Shown: positions 16,197-25,316 of the stretch, in pieces
How positions within the stretch are numbered: position 1 is the stretch's first letter
How the letters are laid out: every line of letters begins with the position of its first letter
NCBI RefSeq assembly: GCF_018603905.1
Contig: NZ_JAHFZZ010000007.1
Location: forward strand, 375,376 to 439,375
Length of the DNA stretch: 64,000 nt
Reading direction: 5' to 3'
Origin: Nonomuraea sp. NEAU-A123
GTDB lineage: Bacteria; Actinomycetota; Actinomycetes; Streptosporangiales; Streptosporangiaceae
Notes under the pieces: model-generated
The model's database searches: none
Told to the model about the DNA's origin: nothing
What the model saw: the letters and a program-made list of their open reading frames with translations, nothing else
Made by a program: the position numbers and the translations under genes

Positions 16197-17489
16197 TCAG
16201 CCGGACTTCTCCCACTCGGTGTCCAGGAAGGCCAATGCCTGGTCGACCGTCTTCTTGCCGCTGACCAGGTCCTGGGCCGTGGACCAGAACTTGCCCTGCA
16301 TGCCGGGCAGCATCGCCGTGTCTCCGGCCTCCCAGCTGAACGCGGGGACGGTCGCCTTCTCGTTCTGCGCCTTCTGCCACAGGTCGTAGACGGCCTTGAA
16401 CACCGGGCCCGTGTCCGGCGGAGGCGTGTAGCCCTTGATCGCCGGGAAGAGCGCGTCGGCCTTGACCGAGGCGTCCAGGTTGGCCTTGGTGAGCTGGAAG
16501 GCCAGCGCGAACTTCTTGGCGGCGGCCATGTTCTTGGCGGTCGCGCTGACGGACAGCCCGCCGCCGGTGAACGTCGGCATGTGCAGGCTGCCGTCGTCGC
16601 CGGGCCAGGCGAAGACCCCGATGTCATCCTTCATGTCCGAGGCGTCGGCCGCGGCGGCGAACCAGCTGCCCATCGGGTACATCGCACCCTTGCCGCCGAG
16701 GAAGGCCTCCTGCGTCTTGGGATAGTCCTGCCCGATCTGCCGTTTGTCGAGGTAGCCCTTGGCGGCCAGGTCGGTGAACTTCTGCGTGGCGGCCTTCATG
16801 GCCGGGTCGGTCGCGAACTTCACCTCGCCGTTGCGCCGCTTGGTCATCCAGTCGGGCGTCTTGGCGTACAGGTCCGTGGCCAGGATGGCGGTCCACGGCT
16901 GGGAGGTGACGAACACGCCGCCGGACACGAACGGGGTGATGCCCGTGGCCTTCAGCTTCTCGGCGTCGGCCAGCAGGTCGGCGTAGGTCTTCGGCGGCTC
17001 GGCGATGCCGGCCTTCTGGAACAGCTTCTTGCTGTAGTAGACGTTCGGGATCGTCTGCGTGTTGGTCGGCAACTGGAGGACCTTGCCGTTGACCGCGCCG
17101 CAGGTCGGGCAGAGGAAGTCCTTGAGCTCGCCCGGCGTCCACGTCGCCAGGCTCGGCTCCAGGGCGATCAGGTCCTGCATGCCGATCTGTACGTCGGGCA
17201 GCTGCCCGGAGGCGGCCAGCTGCTTGGCATAGTCGTTGCGCTCGGACTCCGAGGGCGCGGCGACCAGCTCGACCTCCAGGTCGGGGTTGGCCTTGGTCAC
17301 CAGATCGACCTGGGCCTTCCAGTACGACTCCGGCAGGTTCGGCGAAGGGAACACCAGGAAGGAGACCTTCTGCTTGCCGCCGGATGCCGGCGCCGAGGAT
17401 TGGCCTCCACTGGGCGTACCGCTTGAGCAGGCACTCAGTGCGAGAGCGACGGCGAGTGTCATCGCCCCAGCCGCGAACAGCTTGTTCAC
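16197..17489 (-). CDS. Extracellular sugar-binding lipoprotein of an ABC importer
   Basis: A 430-residue solute-binding protein with a lipoprotein signal peptide ending in ALSAC (lipobox), a Ser/Gly/Gln-rich linker, then the two-lobed family-1 fold (VSFLVFPSPNLPESYWKAQVDLVTKANPD; later KGAMYPMGSWFAAA). It is tethered outside the membrane and hands sugar to the permeases at 15183 and 14356. I chose the GTG at 17489, seven bases after GAGAAGGG and directly before the hydrophobic signal core; an ATG at 17510 would add MSEKGGT. A good promoter lies upstream. Confidence 0.87.
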   Translation of the reverse strand: MNKLFAAGAMTLAVALALSACSSGTPSGGQSSAPASGGKQKVSFLVFPSPNLPESYWKAQVDLVTKANPDLEVELVAAPSESERNDYAKQLAASGQLPDVQIGMQDLIALEPSLATWTPGELKDFLCPTCGAVNGKVLQLPTNTQTIPNVYYSKKLFQKAGIAEPPKTYADLLADAEKLKATGITPFVSGGVFVTSQPWTAILATDLYAKTPDWMTKRRNGEVKFATDPAMKAATQKFTDLAAKGYLDKRQIGQDYPKTQEAFLGGKGAMYPMGSWFAAAADASDMKDDIGVFAWPGDDGSLHMPTFTGGGLSVSATAKNMAAAKKFALAFQLTKANLDASVKADALFPAIKGYTPPPDTGPVFKAVYDLWQKAQNEKATVPAFSWEAGDTAMLPGMQGKFWSTAQDLVSGKKTVDQALAFLDTEWEKSG

Positions 17490-17550
17490 TGTGCCACCCT
17501 TCTCACTCATCCGATCATTCGGTGGGGGCGCGAAACTGATGCGTGCGATA

Positions 17551-17624
17551 GGTAGGACCACTACTACGGGTAACAGCCAAGCCCTGTCAAGATAAGGCTT
17601 GAAGCCGCAGAAAGGTAGGATCAC
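17551..17624 (-). promoter_or_regulatory. Sigma-A-like promoter flanked by direct repeats
   Basis: On the minus strand TTGACA (17590-17585) is followed after 17 bases by GTAGTA (17567-17562), a good -35/-10 pair for the binding-protein operon. GTGGTCCTACC (17561-17551) and GTGATCCTACC (17624-17614) are 10/11-identical direct repeats on either side, 63 bp apart, about six helical turns. They are candidate sites for the sugar regulator. Confidence 0.55.
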
Positions 17625-17674
17625 TCAAGCCCAACGCACGCCATGTGATCGGATTGGTATCTCACGCGGCGAGA

Positions 17675-18442
17675 TCAAACGATGACCAGTTCGCCTGCCT
17701 GCTCGGCCAGCGCCGTCCTGGCCGTCTCGGGCAGCCCGCCGTCGGAGATCACCACGTCGGCCTCGCTGAGCCGGGCGATCGTGCTGATGCCCACGGTCCC
17801 CCACTTGGTGTGATCGGCCAGCACGACCAGGCTGCTCGCGGCCTCGACCAGGGCGCGGTCGGTCTCGGCCTCCATCATGTTCGGGGTGGTGAAGCCGGCC
17901 CGCGTGGTCATCCCGTGCACGCCCAGGAACAGCACGTCCACGTTGAGCAGCCGGATCGCGGCCACCGCCACGGGGCCGACGAGCGCGTCCGAGGGCGTGC
18001 GTACGCCACCCGTCAGCACCACCGTCTGGTCCGGCCGGCCCCCGTGCTGGAAGACGTCGGCGATCCGCACCGAGTTGGTCACCACGGTCAGGCCGGGCAG
18101 GTTCACCAGTTGGTGGGCGAGCGTCCAGGTCGTGGTCCCGGCCGAGAGTGCCACGGCGGTGCCCGGCAGCACCATCCCGGCCGCGCGGCGGGCGATGACC
18201 AGCTTCTCGTTCTCCTGCCGGACCGACTTGACGGCGAAGCCCGGCTCATCGGTCGAACCGGTGCCGATGACGGTCGCGCCTCCGTGCACCTTGGCCAGCA
18301 GCCCCCGCTCGGCCAGCAGCTCGAGGTCGCGGCGGATCGTGATGTCCGAGACCCCGAACTCGCGCACCAGATCGACCACCTTGACGGCGCCGTTCAGCCG
18401 TACGAGCTCCAGAATTGTCTGCTGTCGCTGGACGGCGAGCAT
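17675..18442 (-). CDS. DeoR/GlpR family transcriptional regulator
   Basis: A 255-residue regulator with an N-terminal DeoR wHTH (RQQTILELVRLNGAVKVVDLVREFGVSDITIRRDLELLAERGLL, residues 5-49) and the C-terminal sugar-phosphate-sensing DeoR domain (ALSAGTTTWTLAHQL, VLTGGVRTPSDALVGPVA, and the D-x-S/T-K-like VLADHTKWG). Proteins of this class repress sugar uptake genes and are released by phosphorylated sugars. It lies between two divergent sugar ABC operons, so it probably controls one or both. Start ATG; no clear terminator separates it from the promoter at 17551-17624. Confidence 0.87.
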   Translation of the reverse strand: MLAVQRQQTILELVRLNGAVKVVDLVREFGVSDITIRRDLELLAERGLLAKVHGGATVIGTGSTDEPGFAVKSVRQENEKLVIARRAAGMVLPGTAVALSAGTTTWTLAHQLVNLPGLTVVTNSVRIADVFQHGGRPDQTVVLTGGVRTPSDALVGPVAVAAIRLLNVDVLFLGVHGMTTRAGFTTPNMMEAETDRALVEAASSLVVLADHTKWGTVGISTIARLSEADVVISDGGLPETARTALAEQAGELVIV

Positions 18443-18653
18443 CGCATCACCCAGTTCTCAACAGTTTCCGACATGCCATTCGGACGCATCATGACACGCC
18501 ACCTGCGGAGTTCAAGGCCCGTGCTCGGTTGTGATGGTTCAGGGGGGACGCCGACACCAAATCGTGCGTTGACAGCCGGATAAGTGTGCTCTTCTCTGAA
18601 GGAAATCGAGCGAATTCGGGGGAATGTGAGGGTCCGGGCAAGGAGGAACCACC

Positions 18654-19946
18654 ATGGTCCAACGTCTGCCGATCTCCCGTCGCAACCTACTGCTCGGCGC
18701 CGCGGCCACCTTCGGCGTCCCCGCCGTGCTCGCGGGCTGCGGCTCCAGCGAGCCCACGGCCGCGCCGCCGGGTGGTAAGTCCGCCGGAAACCTGGGCACG
18801 GTCACGCTCGGCTCCAACTACTCCGACGAGGTCCCGAAGAAGTCTCTCGACTCCGTGATCAAGGGCTTCACCCAGGGCCAGGTGAAGATCAACACCGTGG
18901 ACCACAACACGTTCCAGGAGAACATCAACCGCTACCTCAAGGGCACGCCGGACGACGTGTTCACCTGGTTCGCCGGCTATCGCATGCAGTTCTTCGCCGA
19001 GCAGGGGCTCGCGACGGACATCTCGGACGTGTGGCGGGAGATCGGGGGCGACTACACGCCCGCCATGAAGGCCGCCTCGACGGGGTCCGACGGCAAGCAG
19101 TACTTCGTGCCGTTCACCTACTACCCCTGGGCCGTCTTCTACCGCAAGAGCGTCTGGCAGGAGAAGGGCTACGAGGTGCCCAAGACGCTGGACGAGTTCA
19201 CCGCGCTGGCCAAGAAGATGAAGACCGACGGGCTGATCCCGATCGCGTTCGCCGACAAGGACGGCTGGCCCGCGATGGGCACCTTCGACATCCTCAACAT
19301 GCGGATGAACGGCTACGACTTCCACATCTCGCTCATGGGCGGCAAGGAGTCGTGGACCGACCCCAAGGTCAGGCAGGTCTTCGACACCTGGCGGGGCCTG
19401 ATGGAGTATCACCAGCCCGCGGCGCTGGGGCGTACCTGGGAGGAGGCCGGGCAGTCGCTGCAGCAGAAGAAGAGCGGCATGTACCTGCTCGGCATGTTCG
19501 TCGCCCAGCAGTTCCCCGAGAACGAACGTGACGACATCGACTTCTTCACCTTCCCCGAGATCAACCCGGCCTACGGCACCGACTCCATCGACGCGCCCAT
19601 CGACGGCTACATGATCTCGGCCAAGGCCAAGAACGTCGACGGCGCCAAGGCACTGCTGAAGCACCTCGCCCAGGGCTCGTCGCAGAACATCGCCACCAAG
19701 CTGGACCCCGGCACGCTGGCCGCCAGCTCCAAGGCCGACACCAGCGGCTACAGCGCGCTGCAGAAGCGCGGCGCCGAGCTGGTGTCCAAGGCGACGCACA
19801 TCGCCCAGTTCCTCGACCGGGACACCCGGCCCGATTTCGCCTCCACCGTGATGATCCCGTCGCTGCAGACGTTCGTCGGCAAGCCGAACGAGATCGACTC
19901 CTTGCTCGCGAGCATCGAGAAGCAGAAGGCCAACATCTTCCGCTGA
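18654..19946 (+). CDS. Extracellular sugar-binding lipoprotein, Tat-type signal
   Basis: A 430-residue solute-binding protein with ISRRNLLLGAAATFG, a twin-arginine-like signal, and the lipobox LAGC. The mature protein has the family-1 sugar-binding fold (FTWFAGYRMQFFAEQGLATDISDVW; VPFTYYPWAVFYRKS; GKESWTDPKVRQVFDTW). It is exported folded by Tat if the RR pair is used. GGAGGAACCACC precedes the ATG. TTGACA at 18569-18574 may be a -35 element, but no good -10 is seen. It starts an operon with two permeases at 19946 and 20815. Confidence 0.87.
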   Translation: MVQRLPISRRNLLLGAAATFGVPAVLAGCGSSEPTAAPPGGKSAGNLGTVTLGSNYSDEVPKKSLDSVIKGFTQGQVKINTVDHNTFQENINRYLKGTPDDVFTWFAGYRMQFFAEQGLATDISDVWREIGGDYTPAMKAASTGSDGKQYFVPFTYYPWAVFYRKSVWQEKGYEVPKTLDEFTALAKKMKTDGLIPIAFADKDGWPAMGTFDILNMRMNGYDFHISLMGGKESWTDPKVRQVFDTWRGLMEYHQPAALGRTWEEAGQSLQQKKSGMYLLGMFVAQQFPENERDDIDFFTFPEINPAYGTDSIDAPIDGYMISAKAKNVDGAKALLKHLAQGSSQNIATKLDPGTLAASSKADTSGYSALQKRGAELVSKATHIAQFLDRDTRPDFASTVMIPSLQTFVGKPNEIDSLLASIEKQKANIFR

Positions 19947-20818
19947 TGGCCGCCAAGACCCGTCGCTACTCCGCCCGCGACGTGACCATCCTGGTCATCG
20001 GGCTGGGGGTGGCCATCATCGTCAACGTGGGCCTCATCTGGGGGCCCACGCTGGCCTCCATCGGGCTGTCGGGCACCAGTTGGAACGGCATCGGGCCGAT
20101 GGAATGGGTGGGCGGCCGGAACTACGTCGACCTGGTCAACGACTATCCGCCGTTCTGGTCGGCCATCCGCAACAACGTGCTCTGGCTCGGCTTCCTCGGC
20201 CTGGTCGCGACGCCGTTCGGGCTGTTCTGCGCGGTGCTGCTGGATCGGCGGCTGAAGCTGTCGCGGGTCTACCAGAGCGTCCTGTACACGCCGGTCGTGC
20301 TGTCGCTGGCCGTGGTGGGGTTCATCGCGCAGCTCGTGTACTCCTCCGACTACGGCGTGCTGAACGCGGTGACCGGGCTGAAGGTGGACTGGCTGGGCGA
20401 CCGGTCGATCAACATCTGGGTGGTCATGGTGGCGGCGGCGTGGCGACACGTCGGCTACGTCATGATCATCTATCTGGCGGGGCTCAAGGCGGTCGATCCC
20501 GCGCTGAAGGAGGCGGCCGCGATCGACGGGGCCAACGAGGCGCAGGCGTTCTTCCGGGTGGTGTTCCCGACGCTGCGCCCGGTCAACGTGATCGTGCTGG
20601 TGATCACGGTGATCGAGGCGCTGCGCGCGTTCGACATCGTCTATGCCATCAACAAGGGCAGGAACGGCCTCGAACTGCTGTCGGTGCTGGTGACCGAGAA
20701 CATCGTGGGCGAGGCGAGCCGGATCGGGTTCGGCTCGGCCATCGCGGTGATCCTGCTGGTGATCACGCTCGGGTTCATCGTGGTCTACCTCTCGCAGCTG
20801 TTCAAGGAGGACCGATGA
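19946..20818 (+). CDS. Carbohydrate ABC transporter permease (MalF-type)
   Basis: A 290-residue membrane protein with six predicted helices and the EAA loop ALKEAAAIDGANEAQAFFRVVFPTLRP (about residues 187-213). Its ATG overlaps the binding-protein stop by one base (TGATG). It heterodimerises with the 20815-21732 subunit. There is no ATPase gene in the operon, so a shared MsiK-type ATPase encoded elsewhere is the likely motor, as known in Streptomyces. Confidence 0.88.
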   Translation: MAAKTRRYSARDVTILVIGLGVAIIVNVGLIWGPTLASIGLSGTSWNGIGPMEWVGGRNYVDLVNDYPPFWSAIRNNVLWLGFLGLVATPFGLFCAVLLDRRLKLSRVYQSVLYTPVVLSLAVVGFIAQLVYSSDYGVLNAVTGLKVDWLGDRSINIWVVMVAAAWRHVGYVMIIYLAGLKAVDPALKEAAAIDGANEAQAFFRVVFPTLRPVNVIVLVITVIEALRAFDIVYAINKGRNGLELLSVLVTENIVGEASRIGFGSAIAVILLVITLGFIVVYLSQLFKEDR

Positions 20819-21732
20819 CGCTCACCGCGCCCGTCACGCCTCGCGAGCTCCAGGACGGGCCGCCCCCGGTGCGCCGCCCGGCGCGGCCGCTGCGGATCCT
20901 GCTGTACGCCTTCCTGAGCCTGGTGGCGCTGGGCTGGGTGCTGCCGCTCGCCCTGGCCGTCTACGCCTCGCTGCGGCCGTACGAGGAGACGTCCCGGCTG
21001 GGCTACTTCTCCCTCCCCGAACACCTGACGCTCGACTACTACGGGGAGGCGTGGAGCCAGGCCGAGCTGCCGCGCTACTTCCTCAACACACTGATCGTGG
21101 TGATCCCCGGCGTGCTGATCACGCTGTTCATGGCGTCGTTCACGGCGTTCGCGATCGCGCGGCTGCGCATCCCCGGGCGCAAGGCGCTGCTGATCACCTT
21201 CACGGCGGGCAACCTGCTGCCGCCGCAGGTGCTGATCACCCCGCTCTACACCCTCTACACGCTGGTGCCGCTGCCGTCGTGGCTGTCGGACTCCCAGTCG
21301 CTGTACGACTCCTACCTCGGGCTGATCCTGGTGCACGTGGGGTTCCAGTTCGGCTTCTGCGTGTTCGTCATGTCGAACTTCATGCGCACGATCCCGGAGG
21401 AGATCACCGAGGCGGCGCTGGTCGACGGGGCCGGCGTGTGGCGCCGCTACTGGCAGCTCACCCTGCCGCTGTGCCGCCCGGTGCTGGCGGCGCTGGCCAC
21501 GCTGGAGTTCACCTTCATGTACAACGACTTCCTGTGGGCGCTGGTGCTGATGTCGTCGGGCGACAAACTGCCCGTCACCTCGGCCCTGAACAACCTGCGC
21601 GGCCAGTTCTTCACCGACTACAACCTGCTGGCCGCCGGGTCGATGCTGGTGGCGCTGCCGACGCTGATCGTCTTCCAGATGCTGCACAAGCAGTTCGTCG
21701 CCGGGCTCACCCTGGGGGCCACCAAGGGCTAG
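20815..21732 (+). CDS. Carbohydrate ABC transporter permease (MalG-type)
   Basis: A 305-residue permease with a Pro/Arg-rich cytosolic N-terminus, six predicted membrane helices and the EAA loop PEEITEAALVDGAGVWRRYWQLTLPL. It ends HKQFVAGLTLGATKG, the same tail type as the permease of the first operon. The ATG at 20815 overlaps the previous stop (ATGA). Its TAG stop and the PimB TAG on the opposite strand share the sequence CTAG, so the two convergent genes overlap by four bases, leaving no room for a conventional terminator. Confidence 0.88.
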   Translation: MTLTAPVTPRELQDGPPPVRRPARPLRILLYAFLSLVALGWVLPLALAVYASLRPYEETSRLGYFSLPEHLTLDYYGEAWSQAELPRYFLNTLIVVIPGVLITLFMASFTAFAIARLRIPGRKALLITFTAGNLLPPQVLITPLYTLYTLVPLPSWLSDSQSLYDSYLGLILVHVGFQFGFCVFVMSNFMRTIPEEITEAALVDGAGVWRRYWQLTLPLCRPVLAALATLEFTFMYNDFLWALVLMSSGDKLPVTSALNNLRGQFFTDYNLLAAGSMLVALPTLIVFQMLHKQFVAGLTLGATKG

Positions 21733-22814
21733 AGGAGAGCGCTGAAGCGGGCGGCCACCAGGTCCCAGGCCCACTCGCCGACGATCCAGTCACGGCCGCG
21801 GGCACCCATCTTGCGGGCGCGTTCCGGGTCGCCGAGCAGCTCGATGAGGGCTCCGGCCACCTCGTGCACGTCGGTGCCGTCGACGACGAGGCCGGTCTCG
21901 CCGTGCCGTACGGCGTCCGGGGCGCCACCGGACGCGCCCGCGACGACCGGCAGGCCACTCGCCGATGCCTCCAGGAACACGATGCCCAGCCCCTCGACGT
22001 CGACGCCGCCCAGCCTGGTCCGGCACGGCATCGCGAACACGTCCGCGGCGGCGTAGTAACCGGCCAGGCTCCCGGCCGGGACCGTGCCGGTGAACCGGAC
22101 GGACTCCTGCCCCCGCGCCAGCTTCTCCAGCCTCTCGCGGTACGGGCCGCCACCGACGAGCAGCAGCACCGCCTCCGGCACCGCCCGCAGCACCAGGGGC
22201 CAGGCCCTGATGAGCTGGTCCTGGCCCTTGCGCGGCACCAGCCTGGACACGCAGACCACCACCGGCCGGCCGGCCAGCCCGAGCTCGGCCTTGACCGCGT
22301 CCGGATGGAACTGGCCGGCGTCCACGCCCGGCGCCAGCCGTACCAGCTTCGCCGCCGGGATCGCGGCGGCCAGCCGGGCGCGCGTGTACTCGCCGAGGTA
22401 GGTCACCACGTCGGCGTGCTTCCCGATCCTGCGCAGCACCGCCCGGAACACCGGCGCGCTCGCCCACGACGCCTCATGGCCGTGGGTGAGCATCACCACG
22501 CGCCGCGCGCCGGCCGCCCGTAACCCCGGCGCGAGCAGACCCAGCGGGGCAGCCGCGCCGAACACCACCGTGTCCGCCCCCTCCTCGGCCAGCAGCCGGG
22601 CCGCCCGGCGGGCGACCGCGCGGGTCGGCAGCATCAGCGAGGTGGGATGACGGACGATCCGGTACGGCTGACGGCGGTCGAACTCTGCGCACCCCGGCCA
22701 GGCCGGAGCGTAGACGGCCACGCCGGGGGTGCGCAGGGCCAGCCCGTGCACGAACGACTGGATGCCACCCGGCCTGGGCGGAAAGTCGTTCGTGACGATG
22801 AGCACACCGGTCAC
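21729..22814 (-). CDS. pimB: GT4 glycosyltransferase, PimB-like mannosyltransferase
   Basis: A 361-residue GT-B glycosyltransferase. The N-terminal GVLIVTNDFPPRPGGIQSFVHGL contains the acceptor-side PRPGGIQ loop typical of PimB', and the C-terminal domain carries VSRLVPRKGQDQLI and the nucleotide-sugar motif EGLGIVFLEASASGLPVV (E-x7-E). PimB' adds the second mannose from GDP-mannose to phosphatidylinositol monomannoside at the inner membrane face. It matches Rv2188c in place and order (from memory). The GTG start overlaps the M48 protease stop by four bases (GTGA). Sugar specificity is inferred from family. Confidence 0.8.
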   Translation of the reverse strand: MTGVLIVTNDFPPRPGGIQSFVHGLALRTPGVAVYAPAWPGCAEFDRRQPYRIVRHPTSLMLPTRAVARRAARLLAEEGADTVVFGAAAPLGLLAPGLRAAGARRVVMLTHGHEASWASAPVFRAVLRRIGKHADVVTYLGEYTRARLAAAIPAAKLVRLAPGVDAGQFHPDAVKAELGLAGRPVVVCVSRLVPRKGQDQLIRAWPLVLRAVPEAVLLLVGGGPYRERLEKLARGQESVRFTGTVPAGSLAGYYAAADVFAMPCRTRLGGVDVEGLGIVFLEASASGLPVVAGASGGAPDAVRHGETGLVVDGTDVHEVAGALIELLGDPERARKMGARGRDWIVGEWAWDLVAARFSALL

Positions 22815-24241
22815 GGCTGCGGCTGACCGTTCAGCGCGGCCCACTCCCGGATCATGGCGATGCGCTCGGGAGCGGAGGGGTGCGAGGCATAGAGCGCATA
22901 TTCCACCGGATCCGGCGACAAATCGGAAATATTGGTGATTGCCAGGCGTTTCTGCATCGAAAGGTACGTGCCCGGATCCTTCGTGAGGTTCAGGGCGTGG
23001 AGGTCGGCGCGGGCCTCGATGTGGCGGCTGATCAGGTTCTGGGCCGGGCCCGCGATGATCGTGGCCAGGCTCATCAAGCCCATGATCACGCCCACCGCCC
23101 GCGGGTCGCCCGCCGAGACGATGCCCGTGCGCCGCCGTACCAACCCCAGGAGCAGGAACAGCAGGATCACGCCGAACGCGGCGCCCAGCCCGCCCACCAG
23201 CGTGCCGACGAGCACGTCGCCGTACTTGGCGTGGCCCAGCTCGTGCGCCACGACCAGCTCGACCTCGGACTGCGGGGCCCGGAGCAGCGTGTCGTACACG
23301 ACGATCCGGCGCGTGGCGCCGAAGCCGGAGACGTAGGCGTTGAGCGCGTTCGTCCGGCGCGAGGCGTCGGCGATCAGCACGTCCTCGACCGGGACGTGGG
23401 CGCGCTCGGCCAGCGTCATCAGGTTCACCCTGAGCGCGCCCTGCGGCATCGGGCGGAAGTCGTTGAACAGCGGCTCGAACACGACCGGATACACGAACGA
23501 CCCCAGCAGGGTCAGCGCGAACGCCCCCACGGCGGCCGGAATCCACCAACGCCGCACCTTCCTGGCCAGCGCCACCACGACCAGCACCATGACCGACTGC
23601 AGCACCACGCCCACGGCCAGCCCCTTGAGCCGGTCCCCGGTCCAGCCGGCCCAGTCCTGCGTGGACAGGCCGTAGTCACGCAGGACCACCTCGAACCAGA
23701 CGCCCAGCGGCCACCGGACCGCCTCCACGATCGCGCTCAGCACCATGACCCCGAGCACCACCCGCACCCACCACGGCCCGCGCAGCCTGCCCAGCACCTT
23801 GGCCCCGAACGGCGTGAGCACCAGCAGCCCCGCGAACAGCACGGTCAGCCCGAGCGACAGATATCCGGGGACGCTGGTGGCGGCGTCGAACGCGGCGGCC
23901 CTGGCGATCTCGCCGGCACTGAAGTCACGCGCCGCATCCGGCGGCACGGTGGGGGTGCCCGGCGGCATCACCCGCCACGGCGTCGTGAACGCCATGACGA
24001 CCAGGATCACCACCCCGAGCAGCACCAAGGCCCAACCGACACCGGCACGCCAAGGCGCATCGAGGGCACCTGGCGCGACGGTCCCGCTTGGCGTGGCCTG
24101 TCCCCCTGGTGCGGCGCCTTCATCTGGTGCGGCCCACCCACCCGATGCGGCGTTCTCACCGGGCTGTGAGCCTGGGTGCCGTGCGGGGGGGTCCGCGTCG
24201 TCGTCAGGCGGTATGTCGTTGGTGCTCTGCAGATCGTCCAT
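22811..24241 (-). CDS. M48 family (Ste24-like) membrane metalloprotease
   Basis: A 476-residue zinc protease. A Pro/Gly/Ala-rich cytosolic N-terminus of about 70 residues is followed by several membrane helices and the catalytic HELGH in VVAHELGHAKYGDV, with the third zinc ligand expected in EARADLHAL. This is the CAAX-protease-1/Ste24-like branch rather than HtpX, from its large N-terminal membrane domain. It likely cleaves membrane or lipoprotein substrates. ATG at 24241 (MDDLQSTND) is used. It overlaps the PimB start by four bases, so they are co-expressed. Confidence 0.82.
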   Translation of the reverse strand: MDDLQSTNDIPPDDDADPPARHPGSQPGENAASGGWAAPDEGAAPGGQATPSGTVAPGALDAPWRAGVGWALVLLGVVILVVMAFTTPWRVMPPGTPTVPPDAARDFSAGEIARAAAFDAATSVPGYLSLGLTVLFAGLLVLTPFGAKVLGRLRGPWWVRVVLGVMVLSAIVEAVRWPLGVWFEVVLRDYGLSTQDWAGWTGDRLKGLAVGVVLQSVMVLVVVALARKVRRWWIPAAVGAFALTLLGSFVYPVVFEPLFNDFRPMPQGALRVNLMTLAERAHVPVEDVLIADASRRTNALNAYVSGFGATRRIVVYDTLLRAPQSEVELVVAHELGHAKYGDVLVGTLVGGLGAAFGVILLFLLLGLVRRRTGIVSAGDPRAVGVIMGLMSLATIIAGPAQNLISRHIEARADLHALNLTKDPGTYLSMQKRLAITNISDLSPDPVEYALYASHPSAPERIAMIREWAALNGQPQP

Positions 24242-24252
24242 CCGCGTTCCCC

Positions 24253-25164
24253 TTACGCAAGCTGGTCCCGCACGTAGTCGCGCCACCGTGCCGTCAACGT
24301 CCCTGCCGAGAGCCCGAGCCTGGCGAGCCCCCGGTCGATGCCACCCGTCTGGGCATCACGGTAGAGCCTCACCAGAGTCCCCTCACCGAACCGCTCGGCG
24401 ATGAAGCGACACGCCAGCCACGCCTCCTGGTACGCCCGTGCCAGCCGTACAGGGTCCCGGGAAGAGGGTGCGAATGCCTCAGGCCCGGGCAACCCGCCCG
24501 GCAGACGCCCGGCCCGCACCTCGGCGGCCAGCTCGGCGGCGGCGGCCCGAACCGGCAGCCCCGCGTCGCGGTAGCCCACATAGTCGGCGAACCCCTCATA
24601 GAGCCACACAGGCAGCCCCGCCGTCCCGGCGGCGACGTGGGTGAGCTCGTGGGTGAGCACGACGTCCCGCCCGGTCGGGGTCAGCCGGCCGAAGTACTCG
24701 GGCACCACGACGACCCGCCCACCATCGGCCACCGCCGCAAGCCCGGCGACACTCCCCACCCCGGCCACCCGCGCAGCCTCGGCCGTCGACTCAGGCACGA
24801 GCACCACGGGCCGCACCGGCCGTCCGAGCACGGCGGAGACGCGCGTCCCGGCGGCGTCGGCCCTGCGCGCCAGGTCGCGAAGCAGTTCGGTGCCCGCGTG
24901 GTGACCGACCACGACCGAACGCGCACCTCGTACGACATCCGCCCCATCACCCCAGAGGCCCCGCGCCTCGACTGGGAGCTCGCGATGACCGGGCGTCGGG
25001 CCGCGACCCTCCACAGGCTGCTCACGACCACCGGACGGCAGGTCATGAACCGTCGCCGCAAGGTCAGCCGTCCCGGCGGCCCGGTGCGGAACGGCACTGG
25101 CCGAGGCGAGGGCCAGGAGCAGCACCCCCGCCACCACGACTCGGCGGCTCACCTGCACGGACAC
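24253..25164 (-). CDS. Secreted gluzincin-like metallopeptidase
   Basis: A 303-residue protein with an N-terminal signal peptide (VVVAGVLLLALASASA). The mature part holds LTHELTHVAAG followed 17 residues later by EGFADYVGY, giving the HExxH...E zinc ligands of gluzincins with a short spacing, as in peptidase MA-like or basic-secretory-protein families. It is probably an exported protease or a zinc-binding relative; no substrate is evident. The GTG start is followed directly by the signal sequence. Eleven bases separate it from the M48 gene downstream, so it belongs to the same leftward run. Confidence 0.75.
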   Translation of the reverse strand: MSVQVSRRVVVAGVLLLALASASAVPHRAAGTADLAATVHDLPSGGREQPVEGRGPTPGHRELPVEARGLWGDGADVVRGARSVVVGHHAGTELLRDLARRADAAGTRVSAVLGRPVRPVVLVPESTAEAARVAGVGSVAGLAAVADGGRVVVVPEYFGRLTPTGRDVVLTHELTHVAAGTAGLPVWLYEGFADYVGYRDAGLPVRAAAAELAAEVRAGRLPGGLPGPEAFAPSSRDPVRLARAYQEAWLACRFIAERFGEGTLVRLYRDAQTGGIDRGLARLGLSAGTLTARWRDYVRDQLA

Positions 25165-25252
25165 GTTCCCCGATGGTAGTCGCCCACCACAGGAGACCGG
25201 CCGTCACCGGCAGCACGCCAAGGCCTCATTCGGTGAAGTGGGCCGAGATGCG

Positions 25253-25286
25253 CGAAGGTCCCGTCCCCAGCGGGACGGGACCTTCG
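25253..25286 (-). terminator. Terminator of the riboswitch-controlled NlpC/P60 gene
   Basis: A perfect 15-bp stem (CGAAGGTCCCGTCCC with its complement) and a 4-base loop lie 31 bases after the gene's stop codon. It is among the strongest hairpins in the window. Confidence 0.85.
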
Positions 25287-25316
25287 TGACGGTCTTACAG
25301 GCCGGAACGCACCGCC

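Noticed and set aside
18569..18592. TTGACA with a -10 element before the second sugar operon
   Set aside because: The -35 matches well but no acceptable -10 lies at 16-18 bases, so no promoter is called.
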